Below, piece by piece: positions 46,397 through 56,500 of a stretch of 64,000 bases of DNA. The notes beneath the pieces are model-generated. The model was not told the DNA's origin. It did no database searches and saw only the letters and a list, made by a program, of their open reading frames with translations. The translations under genes were made by a program, and so were the position numbers. Source of the stretch: an uncultured Bacteroidales bacterium (GTDB taxonomy: Bacteria > Bacteroidota > Bacteroidia > Bacteroidales > Bacteroidaceae); contig CADCIP010000013.1 in NCBI GenBank assembly GCA_902801485.1, positions 1 through 64,000 of the forward strand, written 5' to 3'. Within the stretch, counting starts at the first letter, position 1; each line of letters opens with the position of its first letter.

Positions 46397-46490
46397 TTAC
46401 TTTTAAAAGATATAGCCATGAAACAAATGAATATATAATGATTCAACTGGGTGGCAAAAGCACGCCGTTTGCCATTTTAACTCTTTTTAA
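46397..46490 (+). ncRNA. Candidate short terminated RNA
   Basis: The T-tract promoter is followed about 60 nt later by a strong terminator hairpin, defining a transcript of roughly 95 nt. It contains a tiny frame (ATG at 46419 encoding six residues) that is unlikely to be functional on its own but could be a leader peptide. No known RNA family was recognised. It could instead be an attenuated leader of the PP2C gene. Confidence 0.4.
46452..46490 (+). terminator. Terminator hairpin upstream of the PP2C gene
   Basis: TGGCAAA (46452-46458) pairs perfectly with TTTGCCA (46468-46474) across a 9-nt loop, followed by TTTTAACTCTTTTT. Confidence 0.7.
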
Positions 46491-46604
46491 TAACTTTCGG
46501 GACAACCTTATAATATTAATGTAATGGGAGTTCTCTTTAGAAAAATAACGAAATATTTTTGATAATTTGAAATTATTCATACATTTGTGACCAAATAATG
46601 GCCT

Positions 46605-48818
46605 ATGAACAATAAAACTAATACCCAAAAGGACTGGTGGCAACGAATTAAAAGATCTGCAAAGAACCCTGCCGGACTGACCGTTATCATTGTTGCAGCT
46701 TTGCTATTGGAATTATTGTCAGCTGTACAATACTACTATACTCACGAACTGATAGAAGATGAGCTGGAGAAACATGCCGAGATGGAACTGACTAGAAAGG
46801 CTATCATTACAAGAGACATTATAGACTATTCAGAGCGGTCAGTCAAAGGCCACATCATGGAGATTAAGAAGAACCTTGTCAACCCTGATTCGTTGGCAGG
46901 CATCATGGCATGGGCTCTTAAATTCTCTCCTCATGTGCTGGGTTATGGTATTGCATTCAATCCAGGTTACTACTCAGACAGAGATTCGCTTTTTGAGCCA
47001 TACGCCCTGAGAACAGACAGCGGCATACAATTTCTGCAAATAGCAGGCGAAAGGTTTGACTATACAAAGGATGGCTTTTTCAGATACATTCATGAAAAAA
47101 AGACCAACAGTTGGGTCGGCCCATACGACGATGCCTATCTCAAACAGAAACTGATAACCTACGCACTACCAATCTACGACTTCACAGGAGATACTGTAGC
47201 TGTGTGTGGTATCGACATTAGCTGCTACAATCTGGGAGATACGCTCAACAAACATAATATATACCCTTCATCGTTCGACTTTCTGCTTTCTGAAGAAGGT
47301 AAACTGATAGCAGGTCCAAATGACCCGCACATGAAGAGAAAGGTGGATAACGCCATCCGTGTTATTAACGACAGTACAATATCGAAAAACTGGATTATTG
47401 ACGGTAAGATACGTACAGCATATTATTATGATGAGGAGGAAGGTCAGGACCTGTCTCTGTTCTTTGCCACCATAGCAGGAGAAACTCCCTGGCAGATTGC
47501 TGTGGTTTGTTACGATAGCGAGGTTTACAGCTCGCTTAAACAACTGCGCATTCGCTTGCTCCTGTTTTCCCTGCTGGCATTCGGAATCCTGCTTTTCATC
47601 GTAGGTTGTTTTGCAAGAAACGAGGATAAACTAAAGCAGAAGACCATACAGGAGCAACGAATTGCCGGCGAACTACGAGTGGCCAACCAAATACAGCAAA
47701 GTATGTTGCCCCATCATCACCTTCAACAGGACAATGTGGACATTTACGGTTCGCTGGTGCCTGCCCGAGAAGTTGGCGGCGACCTGTTCGACTACTTCGT
47801 CCGAGACGAGAAACTGTTCTTCTGCATAGGCGATGTCAGCGGCAAGGGGGCTGCATCGGCTATGCTGATGGGTGTCATACACTCGTTGTTCCGCGCTTTC
47901 TCGGTTCATGAGATGAATCCTTCCCGTATCATGCAAGCTATAAACGAGGCAGCGTGTCAGGGTAATGAAACCAATATGTTTGTAACGCTTTTCATCGGCG
48001 TACTGGATTTGCCTACAGGACGATTGCGTTACTGCAATGCAGGACACGATGCACCCATTATCATCCCTACACTGGAAACAATACCTGCCAACCCGCATCT
48101 TCCCGTTGGTGTATTTGAAGACACTATGTATAAAACAGAAGAAACAAAGATTCTTCCCAACTGTACAATCTTCCTATATACCGACGGACTGACGGAGGCA
48201 AAGAACATGGATCGGAAACTTTTCGGCATGGAACGTATTGAGAAGATACTTGCTACCTGTAATGATATGCAGCCAAAGCAAATCCTAGGAATAGTCAGGG
48301 AAGGGGTGCAAAGATTTGTGGGCTATGCCGAACAAAGCGACGACCTGACAATGCTGGCTATCCGCTATACTCCCAAACAGTTTGTAAGCACGCTCACTGA
48401 GACATATATGCTAAAGAACGATATCCATGAGCTTACAAACCTTAACAGATTCCAGAAGTCTGTTTATGCCAAGCTGAATATAGATACATCAATGGCTCGA
48501 AAATTACAACTGGCTGTCGAGGAAGCCGTTGTGAACGTAATTGACTATGCCTATCCCAATGACATAGAAGGAAGTATCGAGGTACGCATGATGTCCGACG
48601 GCCAAAGCCTAAAGATTGTGATTATCGACTCTGGCGTTTTCTTCGACCCAACTGCAAAAGAGAAAACCGACACTACACTTTCTGCCGAAGAGCGTCAGAT
48701 AGGCGGATTAGGACTTCTGCTGGTACGTGAACTTATGGACTCTATCAACTACGAGCGCGAAGAAGGAAAAAATATACTAACACTTATAAAGAAATACAAC
48801 AATGAAAACAACAATTGA
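46605..48818 (+). CDS. Membrane sensor with PP2C phosphatase and kinase domains (RsbU-RsbW-like fusion)
   Basis: 737 residues. Two transmembrane segments (about 24-43 and 310-335) flank a periplasmic Cache-like sensor domain (KFSPHVLGYGIAFNPGYYSD, GPYDDAYLKQKLITYALP). After a short coiled coil comes a SpoIIE/PP2C phosphatase (about 385-590; REVGGDLFDYFV, GDVSGKGAASAMLM, QSDDLTMLAIRY). The last 130 residues are an anti-sigma-type HATPase (LAVEEAVVNVIDYAYP, DSGVFFDP, GGLGLLLVREL). So one protein may both dephosphorylate and phosphorylate a STAS antagonist. The STAS gene overlaps its 3' end by 17 bp. A weak promoter (TACATTTGT, 46580-46588) precedes it. Confidence 0.88.
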   Translation: MNNKTNTQKDWWQRIKRSAKNPAGLTVIIVAALLLELLSAVQYYYTHELIEDELEKHAEMELTRKAIITRDIIDYSERSVKGHIMEIKKNLVNPDSLAGIMAWALKFSPHVLGYGIAFNPGYYSDRDSLFEPYALRTDSGIQFLQIAGERFDYTKDGFFRYIHEKKTNSWVGPYDDAYLKQKLITYALPIYDFTGDTVAVCGIDISCYNLGDTLNKHNIYPSSFDFLLSEEGKLIAGPNDPHMKRKVDNAIRVINDSTISKNWIIDGKIRTAYYYDEEEGQDLSLFFATIAGETPWQIAVVCYDSEVYSSLKQLRIRLLLFSLLAFGILLFIVGCFARNEDKLKQKTIQEQRIAGELRVANQIQQSMLPHHHLQQDNVDIYGSLVPAREVGGDLFDYFVRDEKLFFCIGDVSGKGAASAMLMGVIHSLFRAFSVHEMNPSRIMQAINEAACQGNETNMFVTLFIGVLDLPTGRLRYCNAGHDAPIIIPTLETIPANPHLPVGVFEDTMYKTEETKILPNCTIFLYTDGLTEAKNMDRKLFGMERIEKILATCNDMQPKQILGIVREGVQRFVGYAEQSDDLTMLAIRYTPKQFVSTLTETYMLKNDIHELTNLNRFQKSVYAKLNIDTSMARKLQLAVEEAVVNVIDYAYPNDIEGSIEVRMMSDGQSLKIVIIDSGVFFDPTAKEKTDTTLSAEERQIGGLGLLLVRELMDSINYEREEGKNILTLIKKYNNENNN

Positions 48819-49104
48819 AGAAATCGACGGCAAGTATATTGCCACGTTAGAAGGAGAAATGGATACTGCAGCCGCTATGGAAGCAGAGGAAGTTCTGAAC
48901 CCACTTTACCAAAGTAACGGAAAAGATGTAATTATCGACTGTACCAATCTGGAATACATAGCTTCCAGTGGCCTGCGCATCCTGCTCCGCATCCTAAAGG
49001 ATGCCAAAGCCAACGGTAGTCGTGTAGTGCTAAAAGGTGTTAACGACGATATAAAGACCGTTTTTAAGCTGACAGGCTTTATTTCCATCTTCGAATTTGA
49101 ATAA
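48802..49104 (+). CDS. STAS-domain anti-sigma factor antagonist
   Basis: 100 residues, a single STAS domain: IEEIDGKYIATLEGEMDTAA, VIIDCTNLEYIASSGLRILL and LKGVNDDIKTVFKLTGF. The Ser in YIASSGLRIL is the site phosphorylated in RsbV/SpoIIAA-type proteins. The 17-bp overlap with the phosphatase/kinase gene indicates they work as a partner-switching pair. The sigma factor or effector that it controls is not evident nearby. Confidence 0.93.
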   Translation: MKTTIEEIDGKYIATLEGEMDTAAAMEAEEVLNPLYQSNGKDVIIDCTNLEYIASSGLRILLRILKDAKANGSRVVLKGVNDDIKTVFKLTGFISIFEFE

Positions 49105-49196
49105 ATAATATATGGAACAGGAAAATGAAGAATAATGAATTTGCCACCTCAGGAACGGTAAGAGGTTTCCGGTGTGAAGGAAGAAATTATGCAGTA

Positions 49197-50549
49197 ATGA
49201 AGCGAGCCTTATTTGGCGTAGCCATCCTTATTCTTCATTCTTCATTCTTCACATCATCATGCCGGGCACAGACAGATTCTACGAAGGCCAACAAAGTGTC
49301 TATGGATTTGCAATTTTTGGCTCATGGCGAGATATGTGCCGGTGGTCTGCCCAAGCCACCCGTCAACAATCCGGATCAGCCGGAAGCCAGTTTTTCGGCT
49401 TTTCTGTTAGGACGTACCCGCTTATCCGTTAACTACGAACGCAACTGGCTGGAGGCAAAGGTGACATTGCAGAACAATGCCGTTTGGGGTATGCGTAGCA
49501 ATATGTCGGTGGACCTATACGAAGGATGGGTTAAGATGAAATCCAAGAAAGGACTCTTCACTAAGATAGGACGCATAGCACTGTCATACGACGACGAGCG
49601 TATCATAGGTACCAACGACTTTGCCACAGCATCTCTTTCGCACGATGTGGCCATGGTAGGATACGAAGGACACGGACACAAGATACATGGAATATTCGCA
49701 TTCAACCAGAATAGCGAGAATGTGTACGACGGAACATACTACGATAACGGCTCGCAATACTACAAGACAATGCAGACCGTATGGTACCACTATGAATTTC
49801 CCAAGTTCCCGCTGAACGCTTCACTGCTCTTTATGAATTTGGGCATTCAGGCGGGCATCGAAGGTGATAACTATAACCCGCCAACAACTCAATTCCAACA
49901 GATGTGGGGTACTTATCTGAATTATCACCCAAAATATCTCACACTGGAGGCTTCGTACTATCGGCAAACAGGCAAAATGGTGAATGAAAAGAAATACTAT
50001 CAACCCATCAAAGCATGGATGACCAGCGTGAAAGCTACCATCACCCCCACAGACCGTTACGGATTCCGACTTAGTTATGAGTACCTGAGCGGTGATGACT
50101 ATGTGCCAGTCCCTTACGGCGGTACAGCGGGATTGCCCAGGCACGAGGTGCTGAAAGGCTTCACACCCCTCTATGGTTCACGCACCAAGTTCTACGGTAT
50201 TCTGGATTATTTCTACGCCAGTGCTTACATAAACGGTTTCACACCGGGTCTGCAGAATGCCTCTGTTGGTGCCTTTGGCAGACCTTTACCCAAGTTGCAA
50301 CTATCAGCCGACTATCATTATCTGGCTGTGGCTACCAATCTTGATAAACTAAGCAATACACTGGGGCATAGCATAGATTTGGGAGTCACATACGATTTCT
50401 CGAAAGATGTTTCACTTACTGCAGGCTATACCATGATGGCGGGGACAGAAACTATGAACAGACTGAAACAGGGCAGTGGTAGCAAATACGCTCATTGGGC
50501 ATGGTTCTCGCTGATTGTTTCCCCCACCCTATTTACCACAAGATTCTAA
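49197..50549 (+). CDS. Outer-membrane beta-barrel, porin/alginate-export-like
   Basis: About 450 residues from MKRALFGVAILI; the frame start at 49125 leaves no signal peptide at the N-terminus and is not preferred. The h-region of the signal peptide contains seven codons (ILHSSFF) encoded by three exact ATTCTTC repeats. The mature part alternates hydrophobic and polar residues with many aromatic girdle positions (RTRLSVNYERNWLEAKVTLQ, NASLLFMNLGIQAG, IDLGVTYDFSKDVSLTAGYT) and ends in Phe, as barrel proteins do. It lies 92 bp after the STAS gene and 33 bp before the NRPS gene. Substrate unknown; peptide or product export is one possibility. Confidence 0.75.
   Translation: MKRALFGVAILILHSSFFTSSCRAQTDSTKANKVSMDLQFLAHGEICAGGLPKPPVNNPDQPEASFSAFLLGRTRLSVNYERNWLEAKVTLQNNAVWGMRSNMSVDLYEGWVKMKSKKGLFTKIGRIALSYDDERIIGTNDFATASLSHDVAMVGYEGHGHKIHGIFAFNQNSENVYDGTYYDNGSQYYKTMQTVWYHYEFPKFPLNASLLFMNLGIQAGIEGDNYNPPTTQFQQMWGTYLNYHPKYLTLEASYYRQTGKMVNEKKYYQPIKAWMTSVKATITPTDRYGFRLSYEYLSGDDYVPVPYGGTAGLPRHEVLKGFTPLYGSRTKFYGILDYFYASAYINGFTPGLQNASVGAFGRPLPKLQLSADYHYLAVATNLDKLSNTLGHSIDLGVTYDFSKDVSLTAGYTMMAGTETMNRLKQGSGSKYAHWAWFSLIVSPTLFTTRF
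49230..49250 (+). repeat. Three exact ATTCTTC heptads in the barrel's signal peptide
   Basis: ATTCTTC repeated three times without mismatch gives 21 bp, seven codons in frame. Related heptads in the PI-PLC gene encode a similar peptide (SSFFTLHSSH). Confidence 0.9.
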
Positions 50550-50553
50550 TTTA

Positions 50554-50567
50554 TTATCTATTATCTA
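50554..50567 (+). repeat. Two TTATCTA heptads upstream of the NRPS
   Basis: TTATCTA occurs twice in tandem with degenerate neighbours on both sides, between the barrel stop and the NRPS start codon at 50583. Confidence 0.7.
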
Positions 50568-50582
50568 ATTACCCATTTTTTC

Positions 50583-53500
50583 ATGAAAACATTTGCACCA
50601 TTATCAAAAACACAGTATGGCATATATGTAGAGTGCGTTCAGCACTTAGGTGAATACTGTTACAATATAACTTATTTATATACTCTTGATGTCGGTTTGG
50701 ATGAAGAAAAGCTTAAGGCAGCGATAGAGTCTGTTGTAGCCGCACATCCTACGTTGTTTACACGCATTGAACTGGACGAACAAGGCGAACCAGTGCAAAG
50801 CATCGATGACAGCGAGACGTTCAGCCTGGAGGTAGAACGTATCATAGACATTGAAGCGGAAAAGAGGGGAATGGTGATGCCGTTTCATATCTTTAAAGAT
50901 CGGCTGTTCCGTATCCGACTGCTGAAAGACAGCGAGCATTTCTACATCTTAGTTGACGTTCACCATCTCATTGCCGATGGTACGTCCCTGAAGGTGATAC
51001 TTGCCGACATTGATGCTGCCTATAGTGGTAAGGAAATAGAGCCAGAGGTTTTGACACTGGCCGACGTGGCTCGTGCGGAAGCAGAGCAAATGAAGACACC
51101 AGCCTTCGAGGAGTGTAAGCAGTGGTATGCCCAGAATTTTGATTGCAGCGACACTTTCAGTCAGCTTATACCCGACAGCGAAGGGACGGATTCGAGAATA
51201 GGTCACGCTAAGCGGAAACTGAGTGTCAGTATGGAATCTATCGAGTCCTATTGCAAGGCACACGGTATCTTCAAGAACACGTTCTTTACAGCCGTATATA
51301 GCTATCTATTGGCGAAATACAACAACGACCAAGAGGCCCTGTTCAGTACTGTCTATAAGGGTCGCCAAGACAAGCGACTGTCACACTCCGTTGCGATGTT
51401 GGCCAAAACGATACCCTTATATGCGAAATTTGACAATGACACTACGGTTCTCGATTTCCTCAAGACTTTACAGAAACAGCTGACGGGTTGCCGAGAACAT
51501 GAATTATATTCCTTCACCGATGTGATGAGTGACCTGAATCTGCAGTTTGGCTCGTTTTTTGCTTGGCACGGAAGACTATTTGATCAAGTTGAGATAGATG
51601 GAAAGCGGACAGAACCTATCGAACTGCACTATACTACTTTGGAGGTACCGCTCTATGTAAAGGTCCTTGTTCTGGATGGTCATTATTATGTGGAAGCAGA
51701 CTACCAAATGGATGTCTATACGGAGCAGCTGATCAGCCAGTTCCTGGAGAGCTACGAGGCTGTCGTTGAAGCCTTCCTTAAGGAGGACTATCTGTGCGAT
51801 ATCAGCATTGCCACTAAGTCGCAGACAGAATTGCTCGACAGCTTTAACCAGACTGATGTGCCTTACGACAATACGCAGACCATTGTCTCGCTCTTCCGCC
51901 AGCAGGTGGCTCAGATGCCCGACAACATTGCTATGGTCTATCGCGACGTGCGGCTGACTTACAAGCAGGTGGATGAGATATCGGAACGCATCGCACAATA
52001 TGTCAAATCGTTGGGACTTGGCTCTGAGGATGTGGTATCCGTGCTTATTCCACGTTGCGAATGGATGGTACTCGCCTCGTTGGGTGTGCTGAAGGCTGGG
52101 TGTGCTTATCAGCCATTAGACCCGTCGTATCCTGCAGAGCGACTGAACTTCATGATGCAGGATGCTTCAGCAAAGCTGCTGATAGCCGACGAGGAGCTGC
52201 GCCCGTTAGTGGACGAATACAAGGGACTGGTGCTCTTTACCAAAGACATCGATGCTCTTCCTGCTGCTGCAACACCGGTTGATGCAGACATCACACCGTC
52301 ATCGCTGTTTATCATGCTCTATACTTCTGGTTCTACAGGTGTGCCTAAGGGTTGCCAGTTGACACATGGCAACCTGGTCTGCTTCTGTCATTGGTATCAG
52401 CGCTATTACGAGATGGCACCTGACAGGCGTGTGGCAGCCTATGCCAGCTACGGCTTCGATGCCTGCATGATGGATATGTATCCCGCACTCACCTGTGGTG
52501 CCTGCGTGCATATCATCCCCGAGGAAATCCGACTGGATCTGATTGCCCTAAACGACTACTACGAACGTGAACATATTACACATGCGTTCATGACAACGCA
52601 GGTGGGTTATCAGTTTGCCACAAGCATTGAGAACCACTCGCTGCTTTACCTCTCGACAGGTGGCGAGAAGCTGGCTTCGCTGACGCCACCAACCAACTAC
52701 TTATTGACAAACATCTACGGTCCTACCGAAAGTACAGTCTGCATCACCAGATTTCCTATGAAGGAGACAATGAAGGACATTCCTATTGGCAGGGCTATGG
52801 ACAACGTCAAGCTTTATATTGTCGATAAGGAGGGTCACCGACTACCTGTGGGTGCGGCTGGCGAGTTGTGGGTTGCAGGCCCACAAGTGAGTCGGGGTTA
52901 TCTGAACCGTCCGGAGAAGACAGCAGAAGTATTTATCGACAATCCGTTCGAAATAGGAAATAGTAAATACACTCGCATCTATCGCACAGGCGATATCGTT
53001 CGCTATCTTACCGATGGAAACATCCAGTTTGTGGGCCGCAAAGACGGACAGGTGAAGATTCGCGGTTTTCGTATCGAGCTGAAAGAGGTGGAGGGTGTCA
53101 TCCGCGATTTCCCAGGTATCAAGGATGCTACCGTGCAGGCGTTCGACGAGGAAGGAGGCGGTAAGTTCATCGCTGCCTACATCGTCAGCGACGAGCAGGT
53201 GGATATTGAGGCACTCAACAACTTCATACTCGACCAGAAGCCACCCTATATGGTGCCTGCCGTTACGATGCAGATTGACAGCATCCCGCTGAACCAAAAC
53301 CAGAAGGTGAACAAGAAAGCCCTTCCGGAGCCAGTCAGGTCTGTTGTTGGGTCACAGCAACTCAGCAATCAGGCCCCGCTGAATGTCCTGGAGCAGGAGA
53401 TACACAGCATCATTGCTAAGATTATCAATACCGAGGACTTTGGTGTGACCACCGTGCTGGGCTATGTGGGTCTGACGTCTATCATGTCCATCAAGCTCGC

Positions 53501-56500
53501 CATACAAATCAACAAGCGTTTCGGCGTTTCTCTGGATTCTAAGGCTTTGGCTAAGACAGGTAGTGTGCAGAGCATTGAGAACGAGATTCTGAAGGTAATG
53601 ATGAGCGGAGGTGGAGCTGCCAATAAGGAAGTTGATGAGGTGAAGCATGCTGACATGAGTAATATCCCTCTGTCTTACGCACAGATGGGTGTCTATGTCG
53701 ATTGCATGAAACAGCCCGAGTCCACCATATACAATACTCCTGTCATAGCAAAGTTCCCGAAGAATGTGGACATCCAGTTGCTTGTCAAGGCTATGGAGAC
53801 ACTCGTCAAAACTCATCCTATCCTACAGGCACATTTCGGAAGTGTCGGGGCTGAAATTGTTCAGACAGTTGACCCAAACCAACCTGTTGAGATTACTCAA
53901 AGCAAACATTCTGAAGAGGAAATTCCAAACTATAAGTTGGAGTTTGTAAAGCCTTTCAACCTCAGACAAGGACCTCTCTATCGCATAGAGATTGTTACTA
54001 CTGAAGAGCACGTGTATCTGATGATGGATATTCATCACCTTGTGGTAGATGGAGGTTCGTTCGATGTCCTCCTGGAACAACTGTTCGAGTTACTCAACGG
54101 ACAGGAGATAGAACCTGAAACCTTTACCTATGCCGACTTCGTGGCTGCGCAGAAAGAAGCTGAGAGCAGTGAGGAATATGCAGAGGCGCGTGACTTCTTC
54201 CAGGAACGCCTAAGCAAGATAGAAGGTGTTACGGAAATACCTGCAGACCTTACCAATCCAAAGGAACAGGGTACTGTAAGTACTATATACACACCGCTGA
54301 ACTTTGAGGAGATCGATGATTTCTGTCGTCAGCGTAATATCTCTCCGGCCCATCATATCCTTGCTGCCACATTCTATGCACTGTCACGCTTCGCCAATAA
54401 TGAGCAGTTGTGTATAACCACAATCAGTAACGGACGTTCCGATCTACGTATCAGCAATACTGTTGGTATGTTTGTCAATACCTTGGCATTGAGTGCTTTC
54501 ATTGAGGGACAAAGCGTGATGGAGTTCCTAAACGAGACCAGCAAGAACTTCGACGAGACGTTGCGCCACGAGAGTTATCCGTTTGCACGCATTGCCTCCG
54601 ACTATGACCTTACCGCAGAGATTATGTTCGCCTATCAGATGGGTATCTTCGCCGACTATAAGTACAAAGACCAGACGGTTGACATAGATACGTTCGAGAC
54701 GGAGACACCTAAATTCCGTATAGCATTCTTCATCCAGAATGACCCTGAGGGTAAGCCGAGCATCTGTCTGCAATACGATAACGGACGATACAGCCAGGAG
54801 TTGATGCAGAGTCTGGCGCAGTCAATCAGTAATGCTGCGAATATTTTCATGAGCAATCCTGATGCTAAGCTTAAGAGTGTTTCACTGCTCGATGACAAGC
54901 AGACAACTTTGCTCGACAGCTTCAACAATACTGATGTGACTTACGACAACACACAGACTGTCATTTCGTTGTTCCGCAAGCAGGTAGAGAGTGTGCCTGA
55001 CAATATCGCTGTGATATATCATGATGTTCGACTGACCTATAAGCAAGTGGATGAGATGTCAGACCGCATTGCTGCATACCTTATCCAAAAGGGACTTAAG
55101 AACGAAGATGTTGTTTCTATCATAATTCCTCGTAGCGAGTGGATGGTTGTAGCTTCTTTGGGTGTCCTGAAGGCCGGATGTGCTTATCAGCCTTTGGACC
55201 CAAGTTATCCTCAGGAGCGCCTGAACTTCATGATGCAGGATGCTTCCGCCAAGCTTCTTATAGCTGACGAAGAACTGCGCTCAATCGTAGATGAATACCA
55301 GGGTGAGGTATTGCTGACAAAGGATATAGAGAAGCTTCCGAATACTCCGATTCCTCAGAATATTCAGATTACTCCAAAGTCGCTTTTCATCCTGCTCTAC
55401 ACCTCTGGTTCTACGGGTGTGCCCAAGGGCTGCCAGTTGGAGCACGGCAATCTCGTTTGCTTCTGCCATTGGTATCAGCGTTACTATGACCTCAAACCTG
55501 GCAACAAGGTGGCTGCATATGCCAGCTATGGCTTCGATGCCTGCATGATGGATATGTATCCTGCCCTTACCACAGGTGCTTCCGTAGTGATTGTTGGCGA
55601 TGACATTCGTCTGAACCTCCCTGATCTGAATGCGTATTTCAATGAAGAGGGTGTGACCCATTCGTTCATGACGACACAGGTGGGATGCCAGTTTGCGATG
55701 AACTGTGACAATCATTCGTTGCACCACCTTTCTGTCGGAGGTGAAAAGATTCTGCCGCTTACTCCACCTAAGAATTATAAACTCCATAATGGCTACGGAC
55801 CTACAGAGTGTACCATCTTTACTACCACATATCAACAGACGGAGTTTGAGCAGAATGCTCCTATCGGCAAACCGCTGGACAATCTGCAGCTATACATTGT
55901 AGATAAGGATATGAACCGTCTTCCACTGGGAGCTGCCGGAGAGATGCTTGTGGCCGGTCCGCAGGTGAGCCGAGGATACTTGAACCTGCCTGAGAAGACA
56001 GCCGAGACATACATACAATGGAATGGTAAGCGCTGCTACCGCACAGGTGATGTGGTGCGCTATCTGGCTGACGGCAATATCCAATTCGTAGGACGTCGAG
56101 ATGGTCAGGTGAAGATTCGTGGTTTCCGAATCGAACTGAAAGAGGTGGAATCTGTGATTCGCGAATTCCCAGGCATAAAGGATGCTACAGTTCAGGCATT
56201 TGACTATGAGAATGGCGGTAAGTTTATTGCAGCTTATATCGTCAGCGATGAACAGATAGACATCAAGGAATTGAACGATTTCATCGGTAAGCAGAAACCA
56301 TCTTATATGATTCCTGCTGCCACGATGCAGATTGACAACATTCCTCTGAACCAGAATCAGAAGGTTAACAAGAAGGCATTGCCAGCTCCTGTCGTTCAGG
56401 TCGCTGATCACAAGTATGTAGAGCCGGCTAACGATACAGAGAAACTTTTCTGCAGTATTTTCGGCGAAGTATTGTCATTGGACAAGATTGGTGCTACCGA

